Assembly (NCBI GenBank): GCA_036826635.1
Contig: DAISVY010000008.1
Span: 1 to 64,000, forward strand
Source: DAISVY01 sp036826635
Lineage (GTDB): Bacteria; Zixibacteria; MSB-5A5; GN15; FEB-12
Length of the DNA: 64,000 nt
Direction of reading: 5' to 3'
Below are positions 18,872 through 26,608 of this stretch, piece after piece. Position numbers and translations under genes: made by a program. Numbering within the stretch: the stretch's first letter is position 1; every line of letters starts with the position of its first letter. The notes beneath the pieces were generated by a model. The model was not told the DNA's origin and did no database searches. It saw only the letters and a list, made by a program, of their open reading frames with translations.

Positions 18872-19245
18872 AGCGGTCCGTCACTTGCAAACGGGGATTT
18901 AAGTTCATCCTGCCGGCGGTCCGCTCCTTTGAGCAATTCCGCCGACTCTTCAATAGGACGATTGCGCAAAATCGCCACTTCTTCCTCCAGCGACCGGATT
19001 CGCTTCCTCGCTCCGTGCACCTGAACCGACTGCCTTATGTAAACGGATACGAACAGCAACATGGACAGCACGGCCCCGGCCACGAATGACCAGAAAACAA
19101 CCGTGACCAGAGGAACATCCACGTAATTCGACAGCACCGGTTGCAATTTCACATCAACGGTCTGGTCCGCGCTGAAGTTGTTATAAGCAAAAGCTACCAC
19201 AACCAGCAGCAACAACAGCACAATTATCGCCCTCACCGCCCACAT
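18868..19245 (-). CDS. lapA: LapA domain-containing inner membrane protein
   Basis: 125 residues with two predicted membrane helices (about 5-22 and 47-69) joined by a short loop, then a coiled-coil tail (R-S-L-E-E-E-V-A-I-L-R-N). This is the LapA (DUF1049) layout, with N-x-x-x-x-V-x-V in the loop and a V-P-L-(V/x) start to the second helix. It is followed by lapB with a four-base overlap. GGAGG lies four bases before the ATG, and a strong promoter just upstream (19276-19304) makes this the first gene of the run to miaA. Confidence 0.88.
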   Translation of the reverse strand: MWAVRAIIVLLLLLVVVAFAYNNFSADQTVDVKLQPVLSNYVDVPLVTVVFWSFVAGAVLSMLLFVSVYIRQSVQVHGARKRIRSLEEEVAILRNRPIEESAELLKGADRRQDELKSPFASDGPL

Positions 19246-19275
19246 ATGGCCTCCGTAGCTTAGGCGTTCTCAACC

Positions 19276-19304
19276 ATAACAAGGGAAAATACCATGGCTG
19301 TCAA
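19276..19304 (-). promoter_or_regulatory. Sigma-70-type promoter of lapA-lapB-SPOR-mutS-mutL-miaA
   Basis: Minus-strand TTGACA (19299-19304), 17-base spacer, TGTTAT (19276-19281), about 25-30 bases before the lapA start. The following six genes are separated by at most 30 bases or overlap. Confidence 0.75.
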
Positions 19305-19342
19305 AACCAGTCAACTCCAAGTCTCAATGTTCGCAGGCGCAG

Positions 19343-20017
19343 TTATTCTTCCTCGGGTTGTTCCCAGGTCACGCTTCTGATCATAATCTGCACCTCGGAA
19401 AGGACCTGGTTGTAATACGGCCATTCGCACATGACGTGAAACATCAGAATCTTATTACCACCCATTTTGACGGCCGCGATGGCACCCCCATAGGAGCCAT
19501 AAACACGCTTACCGCCCACCGATGATGCCGAAAGTTGAATTTCCTTCATGTACTTGGACTGCCCCTGCCAGAACACCCCCGAAGCTCCGTTCAGTTCCAA
19601 ACGACTGCGCCCCTTGGGAATAATGTCCGGTTGCTGAAGAAACTCAAAAGCTTTAACGATCTCGCTTTTTTGATCGCTTTTGTAATCATCGGCCAACAGC
19701 GAATCAAGAAAGGAATGAACATTCATCGTCGTCGTGTCAACATAGACATCCACCCTCGGTACCTGGGTGTAATCGGGAGCACTCACATAATCCGCAGGAA
19801 TAGCGTAATTTTTCTGCATCAATGTCAGGCGACATTTCTCGTCATCGTTCTTTACACGCGGCTTCCAGTTTTCATGCAAAATCAACTGGAAATCATACCG
19901 AGAGTCTACATATATGCTGTCGTTCTTGATCTTACCCGCTCTGGTTTGCTTCCGACCGGCCTCAACGGTAGGAACCGATAGCAGAACAACCATAGCAAAA
20001 AGTAATAGTCGTTTCAT
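19343..20017 (-). CDS. Secreted protein of unknown function
   Basis: 224 residues. A signal peptide (M-K-R-L-L-L-F-A-M-V-V-L-L-S-V-P-T-V-E-A) is followed by a mature domain starting with charged residues and containing S-R-Y-D-F-Q-L-I-L-H-E-N-W-K-P. That stretch resembles the opening of lipoprotein-like PsbP/DUF1795-type domains, but this is not certain. I start at the ATG at 20017 because AGGAGGAGAG lies just upstream; the longer frame to 20050 adds no ribosome site. It appears to be a stand-alone gene between the lapA promoter and the polysaccharide operon. Confidence 0.75.
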   Translation of the reverse strand: MKRLLLFAMVVLLSVPTVEAGRKQTRAGKIKNDSIYVDSRYDFQLILHENWKPRVKNDDEKCRLTLMQKNYAIPADYVSAPDYTQVPRVDVYVDTTTMNVHSFLDSLLADDYKSDQKSEIVKAFEFLQQPDIIPKGRSRLELNGASGVFWQGQSKYMKEIQLSASSVGGKRVYGSYGGAIAAVKMGGNKILMFHVMCEWPYYNQVLSEVQIMIRSVTWEQPEEE

Positions 20018-20161
20018 TGCACTCTCCTCCTTCTGCAGACTAATCCTCACTTACAACGTGTAATCCATATACAAGCAATAGTCAACAATTTATTCAATTG
20101 CTCTGCCTAAAGCCGCAAAAGTGGCTCTTTCAACAGCAGAAGTCCAATTGTACCAACGGAA

Positions 20162-21031
20162 TCAGCGTTCGAACCCGATCCGGTGACGGGTCGTGTAGCG
20201 AATGTGATCGATCATGGCCGTAAATTCGAAATCATCCAACAGCCGTTCAAGTTTGGTCTCCAGGGTCGCCGTCGAACCGTAAGTGCGAAAATGCTGGAGA
20301 ACCGACAGACCGGGTATCCGGGGCGGATGCGGGTCAATTTCCCACGGATGGATATAAACCAGGACCGGATAGCCCTCCCGGTTGATTCTGCGGATCATAC
20401 GCCGTGAGTACCAATAAGGCGAATGCCGAAGATAACCGCCACCACCGAGCGGCAGGTTCTGCCCCAGCAAACGGTAAGTGGAAGCCGGCAATTCGTAAAG
20501 ATACTTGCCACCGGGGAAACTCATCCGAAAAAGATGGCGCGGACCGGACGGCATCCCGTACAAATCGTGCTTGATCGGAAAGATGGAACTGTCGTATTCG
20601 AAACCCAAATCGGCCAGCGTCTCGAACGCCCAGGGGACTTTTTCATTAAGGGACCAACTCGGTGCCCGATAACCCATCGGGCGCACCCCCACGGCAGCCT
20701 GAATAGCCTCCATGGCCCGAATCGTATCGGCGCGGAAAGCTTCTTCTCCCAGACGGCCGACATGTCGATGGCGATAACTGTGACAGGCTATCTCATGACC
20801 TTCATCGGCTATCCGACGAATCAGATCCGGGTAACGCTCGGCACACCAGCCCAGCACGAACCAGGTCGCCCTGATTCCTTTACGGCGAAACAAACGCAGC
20901 AAACGGGTACAGTTGCGCGCCAGAGTGGAATCGAGTATCGGCCAGTCGTCAAAGGGAAAACGATCAGACAACGCCTCTACGGCAAACCATTCTTCGACAT
21001 CGACCGTAAGTAAATTGAACTGCTTATCCAT
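20162..21031 (-). CDS. Polysaccharide deacetylase, exosortase-locus (DUF3473) type
   Basis: 289 residues, NodB-like fold. The metal-binding motif D-V-E-E-W-F begins at residue 11, H-S-Y-R-H (His83, His87) provides the metal histidines, G-Y-R-A-P-S-W the third motif, and Y-I-H-P-W-E the fourth. The C-terminal part (G-G-G-Y-L-R, F-R-T-Y-G-S) matches the DUF3473-containing deacetylases of PEP-CTERM/XrtA exopolysaccharide loci. No signal peptide. It is the last gene of the exopolysaccharide operon and presumably de-N-acetylates the polymer or its lipid-linked intermediate. No exosortase is in this window. Confidence 0.9.
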   Translation of the reverse strand: MDKQFNLLTVDVEEWFAVEALSDRFPFDDWPILDSTLARNCTRLLRLFRRKGIRATWFVLGWCAERYPDLIRRIADEGHEIACHSYRHRHVGRLGEEAFRADTIRAMEAIQAAVGVRPMGYRAPSWSLNEKVPWAFETLADLGFEYDSSIFPIKHDLYGMPSGPRHLFRMSFPGGKYLYELPASTYRLLGQNLPLGGGGYLRHSPYWYSRRMIRRINREGYPVLVYIHPWEIDPHPPRIPGLSVLQHFRTYGSTATLETKLERLLDDFEFTAMIDHIRYTTRHRIGFER

Positions 21032-21048
21032 AGCTCAGACCGGCGATG

Positions 21049-21858
21049 CTAACGCGGGATCTGGTTATGATTCGATGACCCGGGTTTCCGGTTTGCCCCG
21101 CTTTCGGTACCGTTCCGGGAAGATTTCCTGCTCCCCTGCTTCTTACCCGAGGTTTTCCTGCCCCCGATTGACTGACTGTATTCATAGTGGTAATGGGAAT
21201 GATCGTAATAATACGGCAGACTGCCCTTGACGTTATTCAGGACAACCCCCAAAAGATTGGTCTGGCTGTTGCCCATGATTTCGCTGGCCCGTCGCACAAC
21301 TTCCCGGGCGGTAGCACCGACTTTGATTACCAGAATAGCCCCGTCCGTTTCCTGAGCCAGAAGCATGGGATCGGAAACGGGAATTACCGGCGGCGTATCG
21401 ATAAAGATGTAGTCATAATAGAACTTCAACTCATTGACCAGCCCCCCGATAGTACGCGCGTCAAACAACTCGGTAGGCTGCGGGGTGGCCTTGCCGGCCG
21501 TGACCACATCCAGATTTTCCAGCGCGGTCTTCTTGATAACGCCCTTCATTTCCACTTCGCCGGACAGCACCTCGACCATCCCGTGTTCCCGCTCCATTCC
21601 GAAAAGTCGATGAAGAGTGGGACGGCGCATATCGCAATCCATAACGAGAGTCTTGTGCCCCTTAACGGCGGCCGTGATACCGAGCAGCGAACATACCGTC
21701 GATTTTCCTTCGGCGGTGGTAGCGGAAGTAAACAGAATCGATTTCAATTCCGGCTTACCCTGGCACTTTTCGAGATTGTGCAACAGACGACGCAGTTCGG
21801 TCGCCACCGGCGATTCCATACTGTAATGATCGATAATCGGAACGTAGTCTCGGCCCAC
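21049..21858 (-). CDS. Stand-alone BY-kinase (CpsD/CapB-like), polysaccharide synthesis
   Basis: 269 residues. Walker A variant S-A-T-T-A-E-G-K-S-T (45-54), Walker A' L-V-M-D-C-D-M-R-R-P (71-80), and Walker B Y-I-F-I-D-T-P-P. The C-terminal tail has a tyrosine cluster (P-Y-Y-Y-D-H-S-H-Y-H-Y-E-Y), the usual autophosphorylation site of bacterial tyrosine kinases. There is no fused Wzz transmembrane domain and no separate Wzz gene in this window. The start is GTG, with AAAGGA overlapping the stop of the preceding TPR gene, eight bases away. Confidence 0.9.
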   Translation of the reverse strand: MGRDYVPIIDHYSMESPVATELRRLLHNLEKCQGKPELKSILFTSATTAEGKSTVCSLLGITAAVKGHKTLVMDCDMRRPTLHRLFGMEREHGMVEVLSGEVEMKGVIKKTALENLDVVTAGKATPQPTELFDARTIGGLVNELKFYYDYIFIDTPPVIPVSDPMLLAQETDGAILVIKVGATAREVVRRASEIMGNSQTNLLGVVLNNVKGSLPYYYDHSHYHYEYSQSIGGRKTSGKKQGSRKSSRNGTESGANRKPGSSNHNQIPR

Positions 21859-21866
21859 GGTCTGCT

Positions 21867-22991
21867 TTATCCTTTCTCACCGATCCGTTTTACCGCTTCG
21901 TTGATCGTCTTCCGGGCTTCCTCGGCCACCTGCAATGACGCGGCAACACGGGTCAGCGACGGGTTCAACTCGGTCGTTTTCTTGAACTGCTGTACGCCCT
22001 TCTGCCAAACCAGCCGCGCCTGCTCCAGATAGCAGTGAGCCAGTTCCGCCTGAAGGTCAACATAGCCGGGATTCTTCTCCAGTTCATTTTCAAGAAAGCG
22101 GATGCGTTCCGTGATCGCTTCCTCGGTCACCCAACCGGAATTCAGCACGAAACGCATGTGGAAATCCGCGAATTCCCGACGGTGTCTCTCTTTCCTGGTC
22201 TCGCGGATTCCTTTCAGAATGGCCAAAGCTCGTCCGAAATCGTGATTTTCCAGAGCCTTAAGACCTTCGGAGTAATCCCGGTGATCCTTGTAGTCGGCAC
22301 AGATCAACGAAGCTTTGTGCAAACACTGACGAGCCCGTTCAACCAAATTGCTCGCACCTTCTCTGTCCTTCAAATTGACCGCGTCCAGAGTATAAGCCAG
22401 ACCGAGATTGAAATAGGCATCGCCATAGTAAAGATTTATACCTATCGCCTGTTCAAATTCAACGATAGCCCGACTCGGAGAATTGACCGCCAAGTAAGCC
22501 TCGCCCAGAGTGTTGCGGTAATCGGCATAACCCGGACGGCATCTAACCGCAGCCTCAGCCGCCTCTACCGCGTCATCGATAAGCCCCTGCCCAAGACAGG
22601 AAATAGCCAGATGATTCCAGGCCTGATGGTAATCGTCCCGACACCGCACGGCCACCGAAAGCAGCTCGACGGCTTCACGATAAAAACGCTTATACAAAAA
22701 AGCCGTGCCGAGCTGATACAAAGTGTTCGGGTCCCCTCGCTCCATCACCTCTTGATACGCTTTGAGAAGAGTCTCGAGCTCCTGGCGCTTCTCGCCATGG
22801 GTCGTCTTGATCAGCGCAAGAACCTCCTGAGGGTTGATCTCATCCGGATGCGGGCAGTCGACCGTTTCCGTCTGCATGCCGTCGACAAAAACCGCCGTAA
22901 GAACAGAACCTTTCGACGCATCGTTGGTCGTCTGGATGAGATATTCGCGGTCGTTCTCTTTGAGTCTACTGCTTATCCGGTAAGTTTCCAT
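21867..22991 (-). CDS. TPR protein in the exopolysaccharide operon
   Basis: 374 residues without signal peptide or membrane helix. The N-terminal 60 residues are a small beta-rich segment (E-Y-L-I-Q-T-T-N-D ... V-L-T-A-V-F-V-D-G). TPR units follow from about residue 85 (Y-Q-L-G-T-A-F-L-Y-K-R-F-Y-R-E-A, W-N-H-L-A-I-S-C-L-G-Q-G, A-Y-F-N-L-G-L-A-Y). It probably acts as a cytoplasmic scaffold for the neighbouring export and kinase proteins (inference from position). It lies between the Wza-like gene and the BY-kinase in the same direction with short gaps. Confidence 0.8.
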   Translation of the reverse strand: METYRISSRLKENDREYLIQTTNDASKGSVLTAVFVDGMQTETVDCPHPDEINPQEVLALIKTTHGEKRQELETLLKAYQEVMERGDPNTLYQLGTAFLYKRFYREAVELLSVAVRCRDDYHQAWNHLAISCLGQGLIDDAVEAAEAAVRCRPGYADYRNTLGEAYLAVNSPSRAIVEFEQAIGINLYYGDAYFNLGLAYTLDAVNLKDREGASNLVERARQCLHKASLICADYKDHRDYSEGLKALENHDFGRALAILKGIRETRKERHRREFADFHMRFVLNSGWVTEEAITERIRFLENELEKNPGYVDLQAELAHCYLEQARLVWQKGVQQFKKTTELNPSLTRVAASLQVAEEARKTINEAVKRIGEKG

Positions 22992-23030
22992 GGACTATAT
23001 CTTGCCTCACAATTCAACCCGGGACATCGT

Positions 23031-24008
23031 TCACTGGTTATCATCGGTAAGCTGATCGTATAACAACACGACCGTGGCCACGGCTCCCACCGCCGCCGCC
23101 ACACCGGCAATACCGGTACCGAAGAAACCGGATCGGCGGGCCGGTACGACGAACATGTCTTCCTTCTGCATTATGTATCGAGCGGGACGGCCAGTTTGGG
23201 AGTATTTCGCCAAATCAAAAGCCACCGTCTGCGCGTAATAGCCGTCTTTTATTATCAACTGAGTTTTGCCGAGATTAGCGTCAGCCGTAGGACCACCGGC
23301 AAGAGCCAGGGCTTCCATCACGTCGATATTTTCTTCGTAGGCAATAGGCCCGGGCGAATTGACCGCCCCGACAACGTAAATCAGATTCTTCTTCTCGGTC
23401 GTTCGGGCCACTTCACCCGCCAGAACCTGCCCCGGAGTGCGCGGGATTTCGATGGTATCCTGGCGCCGAATCTTCGGCAATTTATCCAATTCTCCGGAGG
23501 AAAGAGCCTGCGAAACGTTCACCACCTTGATCTTACCGGCCTCCGCACCACCGCGCACGATAGTTACCCGGCTAAGATCCCCCTGCGCGGCGACCCCGCC
23601 CGATTCATTGATAAGAGTCCACAGATCGGGGATTTCCTCAAATGTCTTCTTGCCGGGCTGATTCACCTGTCCGATCACGTACACGTGGTTATAATTGAAC
23701 TCAACCACCCTGACGGTAGCCTGAGAGATGTTCTTGTTCAAACGCGATATCGGCTGGACAATATCACTCTGGAGTTGTTCCGTGGTTTTCCCGGCCGCTT
23801 CGATCTGACCTACGATATCCAGGGTTATCTTTCCGTCCAGCCCCACCGCCACCTCAGCGTTCAGGGAGGGATCCTGCCAAAAACTAATAGCCAGAACGTC
23901 TTCGGGTCCAATGATGTATTCCGCAGCGGCACAACGACTTCCTGTCAGACCGCCGATCACGATTGCGATCAGAGCACAGATTATCCCGGTCGCTTTGAGA
24001 CTTCTCAT
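23031..24008 (-). CDS. Wza-like polysaccharide export protein (Poly_export + SLBB)
   Basis: About 325 residues from the ATG at 24008. Signal peptide ending near S-R-C-A-A-A-E-Y; the Cys is not in a proper lipobox. The polysaccharide export domain opens Y-I-I-G-P-E-D-V-L-A-I-S-F-W, then SLBB-type domains with V-Y-V-I-G-Q-V-N-Q-P-G and I-Y-V-V-G-A-V-N-S-P-G. It ends with a C-terminal hydrophobic helix (G-I-A-G-V-A-A-A-V-G-A-V-A-T-V-V-L-L-Y), comparable to the C-terminal outer-membrane-spanning helix of Wza. An upstream ATG at 24050 is possible. It is the first gene of the operon, downstream of a good promoter. Confidence 0.9.
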   Translation of the reverse strand: MRSLKATGIICALIAIVIGGLTGSRCAAAEYIIGPEDVLAISFWQDPSLNAEVAVGLDGKITLDIVGQIEAAGKTTEQLQSDIVQPISRLNKNISQATVRVVEFNYNHVYVIGQVNQPGKKTFEEIPDLWTLINESGGVAAQGDLSRVTIVRGGAEAGKIKVVNVSQALSSGELDKLPKIRRQDTIEIPRTPGQVLAGEVARTTEKKNLIYVVGAVNSPGPIAYEENIDVMEALALAGGPTADANLGKTQLIIKDGYYAQTVAFDLAKYSQTGRPARYIMQKEDMFVVPARRSGFFGTGIAGVAAAVGAVATVVLLYDQLTDDNQ

Positions 24009-24074
24009 CCTGTTCGTCTCCACAAAAGGTACTGGTATAGAAATCGGCATATTCCGCCGTTTGGTTAAAACTAA

Positions 24075-24104
24075 AATATAGACCCCTTAGAAGTTGCTTG
24101 TAAA
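24075..24104 (-). promoter_or_regulatory. Sigma-70-type promoter of the exopolysaccharide operon
   Basis: Minus-strand TTTACA (24099-24104), 18-base spacer, TATATT (24075-24080), placing the start near 24068 in the gap between the GGDEF gene and the Wza-like gene. Confidence 0.65.
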
Positions 24105-24146
24105 GTACAAAACAAGCAGCTTAAGCGGCTCACTGTTACGGGAGGT

Positions 24147-25775
24147 TCAATCGCTGAGAATAAACTGGTTACGCCCCGATTCCTTGGCCTTCAGCAACGC
24201 CATATCCGCGGCGTAAATCAAGTGTTCGGAGGTGCTGCCATGGTCCGGGTAAACCGCCGCCCCCTGGGAAATCGTGCAGCGAAGACCTTCGCTGTCGGTC
24301 TTGAACTGCTCCAGCGTAAACTTATGACCCGCGATCTTCAATTGCAGACGGTTCATAAACCGCACACAAGTAGCCCGGTCCGCCTCCGGCATAACGACGC
24401 AGAACTCATCCCCCCCATAGCGAGCAATGACATCGATAGAACGAATAGAAGTTCGCATCAACTCGCCCACACGCTGGATAATCGTATCGCCCGCCTGATG
24501 TCCATAGCGGTCGTTCACACTCTTGAGTTCGTCGAGATCAAGAATAATCAGAGCCAGTGAACGTTCATACCGTTTGGCACGATCTATTTCTTCATCGAGA
24601 CGTCTAAGAAAATAGCGCCGGTTGGCCAGCCCGGTCAGATTATCGGTATATGAAAGCTCCTCGACTCTTTCGAACGACTCGGCATTATCGACCAGTTCGG
24701 CCGCGGCGGCGGTGTGTTCTTTCAATTCCGGTAATATCGCCTGCGGAGTTTTTTCGTCTCCCCAGACCAGCAATCCGGCCCGTTCTGCCGAAAGCGGAAG
24801 AGCCGCAATATATTTCAGACCGGCCCGGGCCATCTCCTGACCGAAGGCGGCGGTCTCACCGAATTTCCGCAAATCCTCCACGGTACCGGAACCGTTGGAA
24901 ACAACACGCGCAAGGACCTGATTGAAAACTTCCCGCTGGGGGATTTCCAGACTGTCGGTGATGCCGGAACGGTGTACCTGCACAGGCCGGGTGTTCTGCG
25001 GGGGTTCGTACATTAGGGCGGCTCTGGACAGGTTAAGATCCTTCGCCAGATTACCCAGAATCTCATCCAGAAGAGTCTCAGAGTTGCGATGGCGGACCAG
25101 TTTGAGCACCTGCATGCCCTGTTGTATTGACGCACGGGGTGGATGAACGACCTCTTCCTGAAGTTGCTGCATGCGTTGTTCCATACGGCCCTGCTTGTCT
25201 TCATGCCATTTGATATGATATGCGGCCGACAGAGACTGAGCCATCGACGCCACCAGCAATTGAAACGATGGTGACCTTATTTCCGCCGTACTCTTGATGA
25301 AATACAGGCCATACAGATGATCTCTCCAGAATACCGGGAAATACAGATCACATTCCCACTGATCCAGCTTTTTGAGCAGAGCCTCGGGAAGAATATCTTT
25401 CAGGGTACTGAGTTCATCGGGAAAAACCTGACCTTTCAGGCGATCTACCAAATCGGTTGCATAACGAACACGCAGGTCGTGCCGATTAAACCGGTTGACA
25501 CCGAAGAAATAGTTCAACTCCAGATACTGGCGACGTTTCCTCAGGAACACGATTCGTTCACAACCGCAAGCACGTTTCAGGAGATCGGAAACTTTGCCGG
25601 CAACGAGTTGAATCGACCCGTCAAGCGTATTGGAACGAAGGAATTCGGAAAAATCAGAAAGAGTCATCCGGTAGATCGCTGCTGCGCGTCTCTCGGAACG
25701 TATCCGTACAACCAGCAATACAGACAGAACGATCACCAGAGTGAACAAACATATGATCAGCACGGTCTGCATCAT
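24147..25775 (-). CDS. Membrane-anchored GAF-GGDEF diguanylate cyclase
   Basis: 542 residues. One N-terminal membrane helix (about 3-23), two GAF-like regions between about 40 and 350, and a C-terminal GGDEF domain opening with D-N-L-T-G-L-A-N-R-R. The intact active-site G-G-D-E-F is at 454-458, with an RxxD inhibition site (R-S-I-D, 445-448) five residues before it, so an active, product-inhibited c-di-GMP synthase is expected. It has its own promoter and lies just downstream of the STAS gene. The adjacent exopolysaccharide operon is a plausible c-di-GMP target (inference). Confidence 0.93.
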   Translation of the reverse strand: MMQTVLIICLFTLVIVLSVLLVVRIRSERRAAAIYRMTLSDFSEFLRSNTLDGSIQLVAGKVSDLLKRACGCERIVFLRKRRQYLELNYFFGVNRFNRHDLRVRYATDLVDRLKGQVFPDELSTLKDILPEALLKKLDQWECDLYFPVFWRDHLYGLYFIKSTAEIRSPSFQLLVASMAQSLSAAYHIKWHEDKQGRMEQRMQQLQEEVVHPPRASIQQGMQVLKLVRHRNSETLLDEILGNLAKDLNLSRAALMYEPPQNTRPVQVHRSGITDSLEIPQREVFNQVLARVVSNGSGTVEDLRKFGETAAFGQEMARAGLKYIAALPLSAERAGLLVWGDEKTPQAILPELKEHTAAAAELVDNAESFERVEELSYTDNLTGLANRRYFLRRLDEEIDRAKRYERSLALIILDLDELKSVNDRYGHQAGDTIIQRVGELMRTSIRSIDVIARYGGDEFCVVMPEADRATCVRFMNRLQLKIAGHKFTLEQFKTDSEGLRCTISQGAAVYPDHGSTSEHLIYAADMALLKAKESGRNQFILSD

Positions 25776-25810
25776 AACCGGACTTCTTACCCCCTAACTT
25801 ATTCTATTGA

Positions 25811-25838
25811 ATAATAACAGATTACAAGCGATTGTCAA
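25811..25838 (-). promoter_or_regulatory. Sigma-70-type promoter of the GGDEF gene
   Basis: Minus-strand TTGACA (25833-25838), 16-base spacer, TATTAT (25811-25816), immediately after the stop at 25850 of the STAS tail frame and about 30 bases before the GGDEF start. Confidence 0.75.
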
Positions 25839-25849
25839 CTAAAACTGAC

Positions 25850-26158
25850 TTACGGTCGTCCCCATGCATAGCGGAACCGGGATTTCCGTCTCACCAGACG
25901 ATTCCTGCGCAATATCGAAAATACCCGCCACCAGCCCACTTTACGTCCGGCGCGATAGTGCTCGTATTCCCTCCGTATTTCGGAAACCGTTACAAACGGA
26001 TCGCTCTTGATCATCCGCAGGGCGAAAACCTCAAGGCTTTCATCCTCAGCCTCGATTCTCTCTATCGTAGTCGTGGGATCGTTGTCCGGGCGGTCGGAGC
26101 GGGCCGAAGCTACTTCGTCAATTACCCTCAGGCTGGTCGATTTGGTCGTTTTTTTTTT
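25850..26158 (-). pseudogene. Displaced C-terminal extension of the STAS protein (frame shift at A10)
   Basis: After the poly-A tract a different frame continues about 100 codons past the STAS stop with protein-like sequence: an acidic linker (E-A-E-D-E-S-L-E-V-F-A-L-R-M-I-K-S-D-P-F-V) followed by a basic, Trp/Arg-rich end (G-W-W-R-V-F-S-I-L-R-R-N-R-L-V-R-R). It has no ATG, GTG or TTG start with a ribosome site; the only in-frame ATG (26014) leaves 54 residues and no clear site. Removing one base in the A10 run (26149-26158) joins it to the STAS frame to give 226 residues. The basic tail resembles a winged-helix or nucleic-acid-binding segment, with low certainty. Confidence 0.6.
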
Positions 26159-26531
26159 CCTCCCCCGGAGAGGGAGGACCGACGAACTTGTCGACGGCGG
26201 CGTCAACGGAGGTAAACACCTGAAGGACTTTATCGAATTCCAGCAACTCGAAAATCTCGTAAACGTCGGAAACCATATTGGCCAGCTTGATATCGCCCCC
26301 GTTGTCACGCACGTCCTTGATATGAGAAATGAATATCCCCCAGCCGGCCGAAGAGATATAATCCACCCCGGCCAGGTCAATCACGATCCGGTATCGGTTT
26401 CGCCGAAGAAGCGAATCCATGACCTGTTCCAGCTCCGACGCTGTCAGGGTATCAATAACACCGTCGATACGCACCTCGGATACGTCGCGGCGACGGCCAC
26501 CTTCGGACAGGGAGATACTGATGTTATCCAT
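26118..26531 (-). CDS. STAS-domain anti-sigma factor antagonist (SpoIIAA/RsbV-like)
   Basis: 137 residues as read, or 226 if the A10 tract is corrected. STAS fold with D-G-V-I-D-T-L-T-A-S-E-L and I-V-I-D-L-A-G-V-D-Y-I-S-S-A-G-W-G; Ser61 corresponds to the phosphorylated serine of SpoIIAA. In partner switching the unphosphorylated form captures the anti-sigma kinase and the phosphatase resets it; here both activities are fused in the gene just upstream. The last residues (P-S-P-G-E-E-K-K-N-D-Q-I-D-Q-P) run through a poly-A tract that seems to break the original frame. Confidence 0.9.
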   Translation of the reverse strand: MDNISISLSEGGRRRDVSEVRIDGVIDTLTASELEQVMDSLLRRNRYRIVIDLAGVDYISSAGWGIFISHIKDVRDNGGDIKLANMVSDVYEIFELLEFDKVLQVFTSVDAAVDKFVGPPSPGEEKKNDQIDQPEGN

Positions 26532-26608
26532 CTAAACCCATTACATAACGCAGTAACTGATTGCTGATATCAAAAAAAGGCGGCCGGGGGATACAGGCAA
26601 GCAAAAAC

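Noticed and set aside
24099..24120. Hairpin between the GGDEF and Wza-like genes
   Set aside because: The arms are only six bases with a ten-base loop and overlap the -35 of a good promoter, so chance is likely.
26541..26608. Promoter for the STAS gene alone
   Set aside because: TTGATA is present, but the only -10 at proper spacing matches three of six bases; cotranscription with the phosphatase gene is simpler.
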